Source of the DNA: Bradyrhizobium agreste
GTDB taxonomy: Bacteria > Pseudomonadota > Alphaproteobacteria > Rhizobiales > Xanthobacteraceae
Assembly (NCBI RefSeq): GCF_016031625.1
Contig: NZ_JACCHP010000002.1
Location: forward strand, 248,001-312,000
Direction: 5' to 3'
Length of the DNA stretch: 64,000 nucleotides
The notes below the pieces were generated by a model. That model saw only the letters and a program-made list of their open reading frames with translations. It did no database searches and was not told where the DNA came from. Position numbers and translations under genes: made by a program. This document shows positions 33,358 through 43,807 of this stretch, piece by piece. How positions within the stretch are numbered: position 1 is the stretch's first letter; the number at the start of each line of letters is the position of its first letter.

Positions 33358-34344
33358 TCAGGCGACGAAATTGCCGCCGAGTTCGTCTTCGATGTGAATG
33401 CGGATGATATCGTCGAAATTCTTCTCGGCGGTGGTGAAGCCGAGTTCGCGCGCACGCCTGGCGTCGAAGTTGCGCGGCCAGCCGCCGACGATGCCGACGA
33501 TGAAGGGATCGGGCTCGCGCTTGATGCGCGCGGCGACCTTCTCGCCCGCAACCCGCTTCAAGGCGGCGATCTGCTCGCCGACCGTGGCCGACAGGCCGGG
33601 CATGGTCAGATTGCGGCGCGGGCCGACGGTGGCGAGATCCATGGTGCCGGCGTGGAGCAGGAAGCCGACGGCCGAGCGCGGCGTCGCGTGCCAGTGGCGG
33701 ACGTCCTCGGAGACCGGGAGGATCGCTTCCTTGCCGGCCAGCGGCTCGCGCAGGATGTTGGAGAAGAAGCCCGAGGCCGCCTTGTTAGGCAGGCCCGGCC
33801 GGATACAGATGGTCGGCAGGCGAATGCCGATGCCGTCGAGGAAGCCGCGGCGGGAATAGTCGGCGAGCAGCAGTTCGCCGATGGCCTTCTGGGTGCCGTA
33901 GCTGAGCAGCGGGGTATGGAAGAACTCGTCGCCGATCGCATCGGGAAACGGCGCGCCGAACACCGCGATCGAGGACGTGAACACCACGCGCGGCTTGTAG
34001 CCGCCGCCGGCAAGGCGGATCGCATCGAGCAGCATCCGCGTGCCGTCGAGATTGATGCGGTAGCCCTTGTCGAAATCGAGCTCGGCCTCGCCGGAGACGA
34101 TCGCGGCGAGATGAAAGATCACGTCGGGGCGGCCTGCGATCAGCTTCTCGGCGGCGCCCGGGACGGCGAAATCGCCCGATACGGTCTCGACCGGGAAGCC
34201 GGCTGTCTCCGGCTTCTTGGGCTCGACCACGTCGTGCATGGTCAATTTCGTGATGTCGCTCTTGCCGAGCCGGCCGTCGCGCAGCAGCCGTTCACAGAGT
34301 TTGCGGCCGACCATGCCGGCGGCGCCGAGAACCAGAATGTGCAA
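33358..34344 (-). CDS. denD: NAD-dependent epimerase/dehydratase-family protein (DenD, D-erythronate dehydrogenase-like)
   Basis: 328-residue extended SDR. The Rossmann glycine motif is LVLGAAGMVGRKL, followed by DVIFHLAAIVSGEAELDFDK, and the catalytic Ser/Tyr/Lys are FTSSIAVFGAP and SYGTQKAIGE. The C-terminal VGGWPRNFDARRARELGF is like DenD, which oxidises D-erythronate at C2. Neighbouring DenK/OtnC-type partners are absent and a KDG kinase and aldolase are present instead. The substrate here could therefore be another sugar acid or lactone. The name is by resemblance. Confidence 0.75.
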   Translation of the reverse strand: MHILVLGAAGMVGRKLCERLLRDGRLGKSDITKLTMHDVVEPKKPETAGFPVETVSGDFAVPGAAEKLIAGRPDVIFHLAAIVSGEAELDFDKGYRINLDGTRMLLDAIRLAGGGYKPRVVFTSSIAVFGAPFPDAIGDEFFHTPLLSYGTQKAIGELLLADYSRRGFLDGIGIRLPTICIRPGLPNKAASGFFSNILREPLAGKEAILPVSEDVRHWHATPRSAVGFLLHAGTMDLATVGPRRNLTMPGLSATVGEQIAALKRVAGEKVAARIKREPDPFIVGIVGGWPRNFDARRARELGFTTAEKNFDDIIRIHIEDELGGNFVA

Positions 34345-34419
34345 GAGCTCAACTCCTTCTTATTGGCCGGAGCGCGCCGCTCCTGAAACGCATCGGCGCG
34401 CCCCCGGCAAGCCCCGCGA

Positions 34420-35355
34420 TCATTCCTTCACGGCGCCGGTCATGGCCGACACATAATGCTCCACGAAGAAGGCGTAAAGGATCACGAGCGGCAGCGAGCC
34501 GGCCAGCGCTCCCGCCATCAGCGAGCCCCAGCGGTAGATGTCGCCGTCCACGAACTCGTTGACGATCGCGACCGGCACCGTCTTGTTGCTGGTCGATTGC
34601 AGGAACGTCAGGGCGTAGATGAACTCGTTCCAGCACAGCGTGAAGCAGAAGATGAAGGCCGAGATCAGGCCGGGAATGGCCAGCGGCACGACGATCTTGA
34701 CCAGGATCTGCCAGCGGCTCGCCCCGTCAATCAGCGCGCACTCCTCGAGCTCGAAGGGGATGGTCTTGAAATAGCCCATCAACAGCCAGGTCGAGAACGG
34801 GATCAGGATGGTCGGATAGGTCAGGATCAGCGCCAGCGGCGAATCGAACAGGCCGTACTGATATACGACCGTGGCGAGCGGAATGAACAGGATCGACGGC
34901 GGCACCAGATAGGCGAGGAAGATCAGGCCGCCGACGAGATTGGCGCCTTTGTAACGCAACCGCACGATGGCGTAGGCGGCGAACACCGAGGCGACGATCG
35001 AGAGCACCGTGGCGCAGATCGCCACATACATCGTGTTCCAGAGCCAGTAGGGATAGTAGCTCTCGAACAGCAGCTTGTAGAAGTGCTTGAACGTCGGATT
35101 CCAGGTCCAGAACGGATTGTACTTGTCGAGGTCGAGCAGCTGCTCGTCCGGCTTCACCGAGGTCAGCGCCATCCAGTAGAACGGGAACAGCAGGACCACG
35201 ACGATGATCGTGAGCGGCAGGTACAGCGTCACGATCCGGCGCGGCACCGACTGCAGATAGCTCATGCCCTCGCTGTGATCATCTTTCGCGACTGTCGGTG
35301 CCGAGCTATGCAGCACGGCCTTGAGATCGATCCGCGAGGTGGGGAGATCAGTCAT
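34420..35355 (-). CDS. Sugar ABC transporter permease (MalG-like)
   Basis: 311-residue permease with six predicted membrane helices. The EAA loop reads EECALIDGASRWQILVKIVV and contacts the ATPase. The N terminus (TDLPTSRIDLKAVLHSS) is cytoplasmic. ATG 35355 is chosen; upstream in-frame codons belong to the overlapping gene. Its start overlaps the other permease's stop by 8 bp, so they are coupled. It belongs to the CUT1 class by similarity to MalG/UgpE. Confidence 0.92.
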   Translation of the reverse strand: MTDLPTSRIDLKAVLHSSAPTVAKDDHSEGMSYLQSVPRRIVTLYLPLTIIVVVLLFPFYWMALTSVKPDEQLLDLDKYNPFWTWNPTFKHFYKLLFESYYPYWLWNTMYVAICATVLSIVASVFAAYAIVRLRYKGANLVGGLIFLAYLVPPSILFIPLATVVYQYGLFDSPLALILTYPTILIPFSTWLLMGYFKTIPFELEECALIDGASRWQILVKIVVPLAIPGLISAFIFCFTLCWNEFIYALTFLQSTSNKTVPVAIVNEFVDGDIYRWGSLMAGALAGSLPLVILYAFFVEHYVSAMTGAVKE

Positions 35356-36301
35356 TGTTTTCTCCCTGTTGCCACTTGCGCCGCTGCAGGCCGAACCAGG
35401 AGACCATGATCGCGGCAAGCAGGAATGGAATCATCGCGCTGGAAATCGCGGCGCCCTCGCCGAGCTGCCCGGCGATGATCGCGCGCTGGTAGGACAAGGT
35501 CGCCATCAGGTGCGTGGCATTGACCGGGCCACCACGCGTCATTGCCCAGATCAGCTGGAAGTCGGTGAAGGTGAACAGCACCGAGAAGGTCATCACGACA
35601 GCGATGATCGGCGTCAGCAGCGGATAGGTGATGTAGCGGAAGCGCTGCCAGCTGGAGGCGCCATCGAGGATTGCAGCTTCATAAAGCGACGGGGACACAG
35701 TCTGTAGCCCCGCAAGCAACGTGATCGCGACGAACGGCACGCCGCGCCAGATATTGGCGAAGATCACGCAGATGCGCGCCCAGGTGGTGTCGCCGAGGAA
35801 ATTGATGTTCTGGCTGATCAGACCGAGATGCTTCAGCGACCAGGAGATGATCGAAAACTGCGAATCGAAGATCCACCAGAAAGCCAGCGCCGACAGCACC
35901 GTCGGCACGATGAAGGGGATCAGGACCATCGCGCGCAGCATCGCCTTGAACGGCATGTGCTCGTTGAGCAGCAGCGCGAGGTAGAGCCCGATGCCGAATT
36001 TGAAGGCGCTCGCGACGAAGGTGTAGAGCAGCGTGTTGAACACCGACAGCCAGAAGATGGAATCGTCCCACAGCCACTCGTAGTTCTCGGTGGCGATGAA
36101 GTGCCCGACCCTGCCGATGCGCGTGTCCGTGAAGGACAGCCAGATGCCGAGCCCAAGCGGATAGGCCAGGAAGAAGATCAGGAACACCATGGCCGGCAGC
36201 ATGAACCAGAAGCCGAGCCAGTTGCGATTGTGTTTGAGCTGGGCCCAGGCGCCAGCCTCGCTCATCTGAGGCTTGGCCCGGGGAATTGCGACATCAGCCA
36301 T
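35348..36301 (-). CDS. Sugar ABC transporter permease (MalF-like)
   Basis: 317-residue permease with six membrane helices after a 25-residue cytoplasmic N terminus. The EAA loop reads YEAAILDGASSWQRFRYITY. The sequence from WLGFWFMLPAMVFLIFFLAY is typical of CUT1 UgpA/MalF types. It pairs with the 34420-35355 permease and follows the binding-protein gene by 64 bp. The substrate probably is a sugar acid or related carbohydrate, judging from the locus. Confidence 0.92.
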   Translation of the reverse strand: MADVAIPRAKPQMSEAGAWAQLKHNRNWLGFWFMLPAMVFLIFFLAYPLGLGIWLSFTDTRIGRVGHFIATENYEWLWDDSIFWLSVFNTLLYTFVASAFKFGIGLYLALLLNEHMPFKAMLRAMVLIPFIVPTVLSALAFWWIFDSQFSIISWSLKHLGLISQNINFLGDTTWARICVIFANIWRGVPFVAITLLAGLQTVSPSLYEAAILDGASSWQRFRYITYPLLTPIIAVVMTFSVLFTFTDFQLIWAMTRGGPVNATHLMATLSYQRAIIAGQLGEGAAISSAMIPFLLAAIMVSWFGLQRRKWQQGENND

Positions 36302-36365
36302 GCCCGATATCCCTGATCGAAATGTTGAGAAGCGGGCGGCCCAAGAGCCGCCCGCCCCGTGACCG

Positions 36366-37685
36366 TCAGCGGTAGATGCGCTTCAGCTGGCGCTCGGCTT
36401 CCGCCATCGCGCCCTTGGCATCCTTGGCGCCGGTGCAGTAATTGGCGAACATGTCGACGACGATGAAGTCGGCGATCGCAGTTGCCGCCTTCTCGCCGAC
36501 CGTGCCGATGCCGGACGCCGGCAGCGTGCGCTTGGAGGCCTGCGAGAACACGGCATTCTTGGGATCGGCCGTCCAGACCGCCGCCGATTCATAGGCGTTC
36601 AAGGTCTGCTGCAGATAGCCTTGCGCGCCATCCAGCCACTTCTCGTAGTTCTCCTTCTCCAGCATGAAGGCGACGAAGGCCTTCGCCGCGTTCGGATATT
36701 TGGTGAAGTTGAAGGCGAGGATCGGCAGCGTAAGCTGCAGCTCGGTCGGCTTGCCGATCGGTCCGACCGGGTGCAGAGCGTGATAGGTATCTTCCGCCAG
36801 TTCCTTCTTGGTGGGATCGGTCTTGGCGGCAACATAAATCGAAATGCCGTTGAGGGTGCAATAGAGCTCACCGGCCAGGTACGCCTTGTTATTGGATGAG
36901 TCGTTCCAGGAAGGCGTGCCTGGGATGAAAGTCTCGTAAAGCGCTTTGCAATACTCTAGCGCCTTTGCGGTCTCGGGCGAATTGATGCTGACCTGATCCT
37001 TCTCATTGACGGTCCACGCATTGTGGCCCCAGAGGATCCAGTGCAGCCAGCCGTTGGCATCGCCGCTCGCGTGTCCGAGGGCAAAACCGGCCGGCGTGTT
37101 GTTCGCCTTGAGCGCTTTGCACATCTCCAGGAAGCTTGGGAAATCTTTCGGGAATTCCTTGAAGCCCGCTTTGTCCGTCGCCGACTTCCGGTAGGTCATA
37201 TAGCCGCCGTTGGTCGCGACAGGGATGCCCAGCCAGTCTTCGCCAAGCTTGCAGGTCTTTGCTGCAGCGTCCGTCCAGCCGCCATATTTCTTGCCGAGAT
37301 AGTCGGCGACGTCGTTCATTTTCAGGACTTTGGTCGGGAACAGCTGCGGCAACGTGTGCAGGCCCCAGGCGACGTCGAGGCCGGAACCCGTGTTGGCTGC
37401 AACGGATGCTTTCGGCTGCACGTCCTCGAAAGACTCGCTGAACACGTTCATTTCGACGCCGGTCGCCGACTTGAATGCCGCCACCATTGCGTTAAATGCA
37501 TCGTCCTCCGAAGGCACAAAGCGCTTCCAGCGCATCACCGTCAGCTTGGCACCGGGCTCGGCCTTCCAGGGCGCGCTCTGCGCCCAGGCCTTGGCGAAGT
37601 CGAACAGCGCCGGCCCCGTCAGCATGCCGGTTGCGGCCAAAGCCGTGCCGCCTTGGAGCAGAGACCGGCGGGTAAAGTCTTGCAT
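36366..37685 (-). CDS. Tat-exported ABC transporter sugar-binding protein
   Basis: 439-residue extracellular solute-binding protein of family 1. The N terminus has a Tat motif (TRRSLLQGGTALAATG) followed by a hydrophobic stretch and a likely AQS/A cleavage near residue 36. Mature features are TVMRWKRFVPSEDDAFNAM, FSESFEDVQPKASVAANTG and GIPVATNGGYMTYRKSATD. Tat export suggests that it folds in the cytoplasm. It is upstream of the two permeases. The ligand is not readable from sequence. Confidence 0.92.
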   Translation of the reverse strand: MQDFTRRSLLQGGTALAATGMLTGPALFDFAKAWAQSAPWKAEPGAKLTVMRWKRFVPSEDDAFNAMVAAFKSATGVEMNVFSESFEDVQPKASVAANTGSGLDVAWGLHTLPQLFPTKVLKMNDVADYLGKKYGGWTDAAAKTCKLGEDWLGIPVATNGGYMTYRKSATDKAGFKEFPKDFPSFLEMCKALKANNTPAGFALGHASGDANGWLHWILWGHNAWTVNEKDQVSINSPETAKALEYCKALYETFIPGTPSWNDSSNNKAYLAGELYCTLNGISIYVAAKTDPTKKELAEDTYHALHPVGPIGKPTELQLTLPILAFNFTKYPNAAKAFVAFMLEKENYEKWLDGAQGYLQQTLNAYESAAVWTADPKNAVFSQASKRTLPASGIGTVGEKAATAIADFIVVDMFANYCTGAKDAKGAMAEAERQLKRIYR

Positions 37686-37738
37686 GGTGTCCTCCCTGTG
37701 ATGCTTTTTTGTCGTCTTATGCCTTGTCGTCTGATGCG

Positions 37739-38806
<1,068 letters not shown>

Positions 38807-38951
38807 CTAGCTCCCTCCTCGAAAGTCCACGGCGCCTCTCGCGCCGCGACCGTCTTGTTTTTCGGACTTCACCGAACCAGGCCCGACCTTAGCGGGCGAC
38901 ATTGTCGGTAGTTTGTGCGGTTTTGGCAATTTGTCTTTGGTTAGTCGTTGC

Positions 38952-38965
38952 TGGTAGCGCTGTCA
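38952..38965. promoter_or_regulatory. LacI-family operator upstream of the ABC operon and LacI gene
   Basis: TGGTAGCGCTGTCA fits the classic LacI-family consensus TGNNANCGNTNNCA at every fixed position. It lies 146 bp upstream of the ATPase ATG and 43 bp upstream of the LacI ATG. The site at 40080-40093, read on the minus strand, is TGGTAACGCTATCA, which differs at only two positions. Confidence 0.72.
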
Positions 38966-39007
38966 ACGTTCCTTTGTTTGCGGGACTGACTGTGTTAAGA
39001 GCAGCAA

Positions 39008-40108
39008 ATGGGTCGAAAACGCACCAAGTCAGGCAAGATCCGGCTGGCCGAAGTGGCCGAACTCGCCGGCGTCAGCCCGATTACCGCGTCGCGCTTTTTC
39101 CGCAATCCGGAGGCCCTGTCGGTCGCCAAGCGGACGCGGGTCGAGAGCGCCGCCAAGGAGCTCGGCTATGTGCCCAACCTTGCCGCACGGGCGCTGGCCT
39201 CGCAACGCACCGAGGTCATCGGTGTCTTGATCCCATCGCTCACCAACAACGTGTTCTCGGACGTGCTGCGGGGCATCTATGACGCCTCCGAAGGCAGCCG
39301 CTACTCGATCCAATTGTCCAACACGCGCTACAGCATTCTCCAGGAAGAGAAGCTGCTGCGGCTGTTCCTGGCGCAGAAGCCGGCCGGGCTGATCGTCACC
39401 GGCATCGACCAGACCGCGGAATCCCGCGCGATGCTTCAGGCCGCGGACTGCCCGATCGTGCAGATCATGGAGATCGGACCGGACCCGGTCGACATGATGA
39501 TCGGCTTTTCCCACTATGATGCGGCCCGCGCGGCGATCGCGCACCTGTTCGAGCAAGGTCACCGCAAGGTCGGCTTCGTCGGCGCGCGGATGGATCCCAG
39601 GGTGCAGCGGCGGCTGGACGGATATATCTCGGCCATGAAGGACGCCGGATCGTTCGACCAGCGCCTGGTGGTGACGACGGCGACACCGACCTCGGTGACC
39701 CTCGGCGGCGCCCTGTTCACCGATCTGCTGGCGCGGGAGCCCGACATGGATGCGGTGTTCTGCGCCAATGACGACCTCGCGCTCGGCGTGCTGTTCGAAT
39801 GCCGCCGCCGGGAGATCGCAGTCCCCGGGCAGCTCGCGATCGTCGGCTTCAACGACCTCGAATTCATGGCCTCCGCCGTCCCCACCCTCACCAGCGTCCG
39901 CACCAATCGCTACGAGATGGGCAAGACGGCCGCCACCATGCTGATCAACGCGATCGAGGGCCGGCGCCCGGAGCAGCCGGTGCTCGATCTCGGCTTCAAG
40001 GTGATCGAGCGGCAAAGCTCGTCGGCGCGACGTTCGGACAGCAGGCCAGCCGTATCAGGCGCGGCCGCGGCGAACAAAATGATAGCGTTACCAAGTAGCC
40101 ACGACTAG
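39008..40108 (+). CDS. LacI-family transcriptional regulator
   Basis: 366-residue LacI/GntR-type repressor. The HTH and hinge read IRLAEVAELAGVSPITASRF and LGYVPNLAARALASQRTEVI. The ligand-binding domain has GFSHYDAARAAIAHLFEQGH, FCANDDLALGVLFEC and VGFNDLEF. A 30-residue tail (SSSARRSDSRPAVSGAAAAN) exceeds the family norm and is probably unstructured. Its DNA contains a LacI-type operator near the 3' end (40080). It likely represses both the minus-strand transport/aldolase operon and the plus-strand dehydratase genes. Confidence 0.92.
   Translation: MGRKRTKSGKIRLAEVAELAGVSPITASRFFRNPEALSVAKRTRVESAAKELGYVPNLAARALASQRTEVIGVLIPSLTNNVFSDVLRGIYDASEGSRYSIQLSNTRYSILQEEKLLRLFLAQKPAGLIVTGIDQTAESRAMLQAADCPIVQIMEIGPDPVDMMIGFSHYDAARAAIAHLFEQGHRKVGFVGARMDPRVQRRLDGYISAMKDAGSFDQRLVVTTATPTSVTLGGALFTDLLAREPDMDAVFCANDDLALGVLFECRRREIAVPGQLAIVGFNDLEFMASAVPTLTSVRTNRYEMGKTAATMLINAIEGRRPEQPVLDLGFKVIERQSSSARRSDSRPAVSGAAAANKMIALPSSHD
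40080..40093. promoter_or_regulatory. LacI-family operator inside the 3' end of the LacI gene
   Basis: TGATAGCGTTACCA fits TGNNANCGNTNNCA. It lies within the last codons of the LacI gene and 138 bp upstream of the dehydratase ATG, so it probably governs the dehydratase-SDR genes. Confidence 0.68.
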
Positions 40109-40230
40109 TATCGGAATCGTGAGGAAGCGACCCGCCAGCGGGAAGGCAGATCATCGCGCGCGCCGCTCGGCACCGCACATGCCGACACCATGAGAAGGAC
40201 GCCAGTGCGTTTGCAGTGCAGGAGAAACCA

Positions 40231-42060
40231 ATGACAAAGAAACCAACCAACGGGCACGCCGCCGGCAGCAACGGGACCCGCCGCCATCTTCGCTCGCAGG
40301 AATGGTTCAACAACCCGCACAATCCGGGCATGACCGCGCTCTATATGGAGCGTTATTTGAACTTCGGCCTCACCCGTGCCGAGCTGCAATCCGGCAAGCC
40401 GATCATCGGCATCGCCCAGACCGGCAACGACCTGTCGCCCTGCAACCGCCATCATCTCGAGCTCGCACACCGCGTCCGCGAAGGCATCCGCGAGGCCGGC
40501 GGCATCGCGATGGAGTTCCCGACCCACCCCATTCAGGAAACCGGCAAGCGCCCGACCGCGGCGCTCGACCGTAACCTCGCCTATCTCGGCCTGGTCGAAA
40601 TCCTCTACGGCTATCCGCTCGACGGCGTGGTGCTGACCACCGGCTGCGACAAGACCACGCCGGCCTGCATGATGGCTGCGGCGACGGTCAACCTGCCCGC
40701 GATCGTGCTGTCGGGCGGCCCGATGCTGAACGGCTGGCACAATGGCGAGCGCACCGGCTCCGGCACCATCGTCTGGAAATCGCGCGAGCGGCTCGCGGCC
40801 GGCGAGATCAATTATGAAGAGTTCATGGAAATCGTGGCCTCCTCAGCGCCCTCGGTCGGCCATTGCAACACCATGGGCACGGCCTCGACCATGAACGGGC
40901 TTGCCGAAGCGCTCGGCTTCTCGCTGCCGGGCTGCGCGGCGATCCCGGCGCCCTATCGCGAGCGCGGCCAGATCGCCTACGAGACCGGAAAACGCATCGT
41001 CGAGATGGTCTGGGAGGACCTGAAGCCCTCGGACATCCTGACCCGCAAGGCCTTCGAGAACTGCATCGTCATCAATTCGGCGATCGGCGGCTCGACCAAC
41101 GCGCCGATCCACATCAACGCGCTCGCCCGCCATATCGGCGTCGAGCTGTCGATCGAGGACTGGCAGAAGTTCGGCCATGACGTGCCGCTCCTGGTCAACA
41201 TGCAGCCGGCCGGCTTCTATCTCGGCGAGGAATTCCACCGCGCCGGCGGCGTGCCCGCCGTCGTGCGCGAATTGATGAAGCACAAGCGCATCCATGAGGA
41301 CGCGATCACGGTCAACGGCCGCGGCATCGGCGAGAACTGCAAGAACGCGCCGGTCCCGGACAACGACGTGATCTGGGCCTACGACAAGCCGCTGGTGAAG
41401 GATGCCGGCTTCCTGGTGCTGAAGGGCAATCTGTTCGATTCCGCGATCATGAAGACTTCCGTGATCTCCAAGGAATTCCGCGACCGCTACCTCAGCAACC
41501 CCAAGGACCCGAATGCCTTCGAGGGCCGTGCCATCGTGTTCGAGGGCCCGGAGGATTACCACGAGCGGATCGACGATCCCTCGCTCGACATCGACGAGCG
41601 CTGCGTGCTGTTCATCCGCGGCACCGGCCCGATCGGCTACCCTGGCGGCGCCGAGGTCGTGAACATGCAGCCGCCGGCGGCGCTGATCAAACGCGGCATC
41701 CTGTCCCTGCCCTGCATCGGCGATGGCCGCCAGTCCGGCACCTCGGGCTCGCCCTCCATCCTCAACGCCTCGCCGGAAGCCGCTGCCAATGGCGGGCTTG
41801 CCATCCTCAAGACCGGCGACAAGGTGCGGATCGATCTCAACAAGGGCAGCGCCAACATCCTGATCTCGGACGAGGAGCTGAAGAAGCGCCACGCCGAGCT
41901 GAAGGCCAATGGCGGCTTCAAGCATCCGCCGAACCAGACGCCGTGGCAGGAGATCTATCGCAACACCGTCGGCCAGCAATCGACCGGCGCCTGCATGGAG
42001 CTCGCCACGCGCTACCAGAACGTCGCCGGCACGTTCGGCGTGGCGCGGGACAATCACTGA
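40231..42060 (+). CDS. IlvD/Edd-family sugar-acid dehydratase (xylonate/arabonate dehydratase-like)
   Basis: 609-residue Fe-S dehydratase expected to turn an aldonate into a 2-keto-3-deoxy acid. Cluster and Mg ligands are in [33 protein letters not shown] and [14 protein letters not shown]; the C-terminal [14 protein letters not shown] and [16 protein letters not shown] are standard. The [20 protein letters not shown] segment resembles sugar-acid rather than branched-chain dihydroxyacid dehydratases. ATG 40231 follows GGAG; an earlier start at 40216 adds five residues. Substrate candidates are xylonate, arabonate, galactonate or gluconate; sequence alone does not settle it. Confidence 0.9.
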   Translation: MTKKPTNGHAAGSNGTRRHLRSQEWFNNPHNPGMTALYMERYLNFGLTRAELQSGKPIIGIAQTGNDLSPCNRHHLELAHRVREGIREAGGIAMEFPTHPIQETGKRPTAALDRNLAYLGLVEILYGYPLDGVVLTTGCDKTTPACMMAAATVNLPAIVLSGGPMLNGWHNGERTGSGTIVWKSRERLAAGEINYEEFMEIVASSAPSVGHCNTMGTASTMNGLAEALGFSLPGCAAIPAPYRERGQIAYETGKRIVEMVWEDLKPSDILTRKAFENCIVINSAIGGSTNAPIHINALARHIGVELSIEDWQKFGHDVPLLVNMQPAGFYLGEEFHRAGGVPAVVRELMKHKRIHEDAITVNGRGIGENCKNAPVPDNDVIWAYDKPLVKDAGFLVLKGNLFDSAIMKTSVISKEFRDRYLSNPKDPNAFEGRAIVFEGPEDYHERIDDPSLDIDERCVLFIRGTGPIGYPGGAEVVNMQPPAALIKRGILSLPCIGDGRQSGTSGSPSILNASPEAAANGGLAILKTGDKVRIDLNKGSANILISDEELKKRHAELKANGGFKHPPNQTPWQEIYRNTVGQQSTGACMELATRYQNVAGTFGVARDNH

Positions 42061-42068
42061 CAGCCACT

Positions 42069-42176
42069 GTCATTCCGGGGCGCGACGAAGTCGCGAGCCT
42101 GGAACCCGTTCATCCACCGTCGCTGTGGCCCGATGGATTCCGGGTTCGCGCCAAGAGGGGCGCCCCGGAATGACGA
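42069..42176. repeat. Dispersed intergenic repeat, family E (copy 3)
   Basis: TGTCATTCCGGGGCGCGACG...GATGGATTCCGGGTTCGCGC and CGCCCCGGAATGACG. It sits between the dehydratase and the first SDR gene. Confidence 0.85.
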
Positions 42177-42199
42177 CGGAAAATTCAGAGGAGAGAAGA

Positions 42200-42931
42200 A
42201 TGGCAGACCGCCTCAAGGGAAAGCGCGCCGTCGTCACGGCAGCGGCAGCAGGCATCGGGCGCGCTTGCGCCATCGCATTCGCGCGTGAAGGCGCAATCGT
42301 CATCGCCACCGACATCAACGAAGCCGGCATCGCTGGCCTGACCAAGGAAGGCGTCACTGAAGTTGCAAAGCTCGACGTCCGCAACACCGCCGAGGTCAAC
42401 GCCTTTGCGGGGCGCATCGGCAAGATCGACATCCTGCTCAACGCCGCCGGGTTCGTGCACCACGGCACCATCCTGGAATGCTCCGAAGAGGATTTCGATT
42501 TCTCGTTCGACCTCAACGTCAAATCGATGCACCGGACCATCAAGGCCTTCCTGCCCGACATGATCGCGGGCGGCGGCGGCAGCATCGTCAACATCTCCTC
42601 CTGCGCGGCCCTGAGGCCGCCGGCGAACCGCTACGTCTACAGCTCGTCGAAGGCGGCAGTGTCGCTGCTGTCGCGTGCGGTCGCGCTCGATTTCATCACC
42701 AAGGGCATCCGCTGCAACTCGATCTGTCCCGGCACCGTCGAGACGCCCTCGATGCTCGACCGCGCCGCTGCACAAGGCCCGCAAGGCAAGGAGATGTTCA
42801 TCTCCCGCCAGAAGATGGGCCGGCTCGGCACCGCCGAGGAGATCGCGGCAATGGCCGTGTATCTCGGCAGTGACGAGAGCGCCTTCACCACCGGCGTCGA
42901 CCTCGTGGTCGATGGCGGCTACATGCTCTGA
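42200..42931 (+). CDS. SDR-family dehydrogenase (2-keto-3-deoxy-L-fuconate dehydrogenase-like)
   Basis: 243-residue classical short-chain dehydrogenase. The coenzyme motif is VVTAAAAGIGRACAIAFARE with a T-A-x4-G-I-G pattern, and IVIATDINEAG favours NAD. The active site has IVNISSCAAL and Tyr/Lys in RYVYSSSKAAVSLL. ATG 42200 follows GAGGAGAG. The start MADRLKGKRAVVT and C-terminal TTGVDLVVDGGYML resemble 2-keto-3-deoxy-L-fuconate and 4-hydroxyproline-type SDRs. In this locus it probably oxidises a keto-deoxy sugar acid; inferred. Confidence 0.88.
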   Translation: MADRLKGKRAVVTAAAAGIGRACAIAFAREGAIVIATDINEAGIAGLTKEGVTEVAKLDVRNTAEVNAFAGRIGKIDILLNAAGFVHHGTILECSEEDFDFSFDLNVKSMHRTIKAFLPDMIAGGGGSIVNISSCAALRPPANRYVYSSSKAAVSLLSRAVALDFITKGIRCNSICPGTVETPSMLDRAAAQGPQGKEMFISRQKMGRLGTAEEIAAMAVYLGSDESAFTTGVDLVVDGGYML

Positions 42932-42933
42932 CC

Positions 42934-43033
42934 TCTCCTCATCCCGAGGAGGCGCGGCAGCGCCGTCTCGAGGGATGGGCCACGGGCTCTGGGGTTCGAG
43001 ACGCGCGCCAGATGCGCGCTCCTCACCATGAGG
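42934..43033. repeat. Dispersed intergenic repeat, family C (copy 2)
   Basis: CTCCTCATCCCGAGGAGGCG, CGTCTCGAGGGATGG, then GGTTCGAGACGCGCGCCAGA and CTCCTCACCATGAGGG. It matches the 14490-14623 element in its arms. It lies between the two SDR genes. Confidence 0.75.
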
Positions 43034-43053
43034 GATAGCGAAAGGGACTTCGC

Positions 43054-43800
43054 ATGAACAAGATCGATCTCAACGGCCGCATCGCCATCGTCACCGGCGG
43101 CGCGCAGGGCTTTGGCCGCGCCATCACCGAGCGCTTCGTCGCCTCCGGTGCCAAGGTCGCGATCTGGGACTTCGACGCCGCGCTGGCGGAGAAGACGGCA
43201 AAGGAGATCGGTGGCGAAACGAAAGTCTTCAAGGTCGACGTCACCGACACCGCGGCCGTCGAGCAGGCCCGCGATGCGACGCTGGCCGCCTTCGGCAAGA
43301 TCGACATCCTCGTCAACAATGCCGGCATCGCCGGCGTCAACAAGCCGGTGTGGGAGACCGATATCGAGGAATGGCGCAAGGTGCTGCGCATCAACCTCGA
43401 AGGCCCCTTCATCGTCAGCAAGGCGATCGTGCCCGAAATGATCAAGCAGAAATACGGGCGCATCGTGAACATCGCCTCGATCGCCGGCAAGGAAGGCAAC
43501 CCGAACGCGGCGCACTATTCGGCCTCCAAGGCCGGCCTGATCGCGCTGACGAAGTCGCTCGGCAAGGAGCTCGCCGCACATGACATCCTCGTCAACGCGG
43601 TGACGCCGGCGGCCGCCAAGACCGCGATCTTCGACCAGATGACGCAGCAGCATATCGATTTCATGCTGTCGAAGATCCCGAAGGCACGCTTCGTGCTGGT
43701 GGAAGAACTCGCCGCGATGGTAGCCTGGCTCGCGTCCGAGGATTGCGCCTTCTCCACCGGCGCTGTGTTCGACATCTCGGGCGGGCGCGCAACCTATTGA
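43054..43800 (+). CDS. SDR-family oxidoreductase
   Basis: 248-residue short-chain dehydrogenase. The coenzyme motif is AIVTGGAQGFGRAITERF with IWDFD indicating NAD. The catalytic residues are in IVNIASIAGKEGNPNAAHYS and ASKAGLIALTKSLGKE. It has the length and VNNAGIAGV turn of the classical family. The GFA-like gene begins 8 bp downstream. It could act on a free sugar or on a keto-acid made by the dehydratase; it resembles glucose/galactose/fucose dehydrogenases, but the substrate is unknown. Confidence 0.88.
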   Translation: MNKIDLNGRIAIVTGGAQGFGRAITERFVASGAKVAIWDFDAALAEKTAKEIGGETKVFKVDVTDTAAVEQARDATLAAFGKIDILVNNAGIAGVNKPVWETDIEEWRKVLRINLEGPFIVSKAIVPEMIKQKYGRIVNIASIAGKEGNPNAAHYSASKAGLIALTKSLGKELAAHDILVNAVTPAAAKTAIFDQMTQQHIDFMLSKIPKARFVLVEELAAMVAWLASEDCAFSTGAVFDISGGRATY

Positions 43801-43807
43801 GGACATC

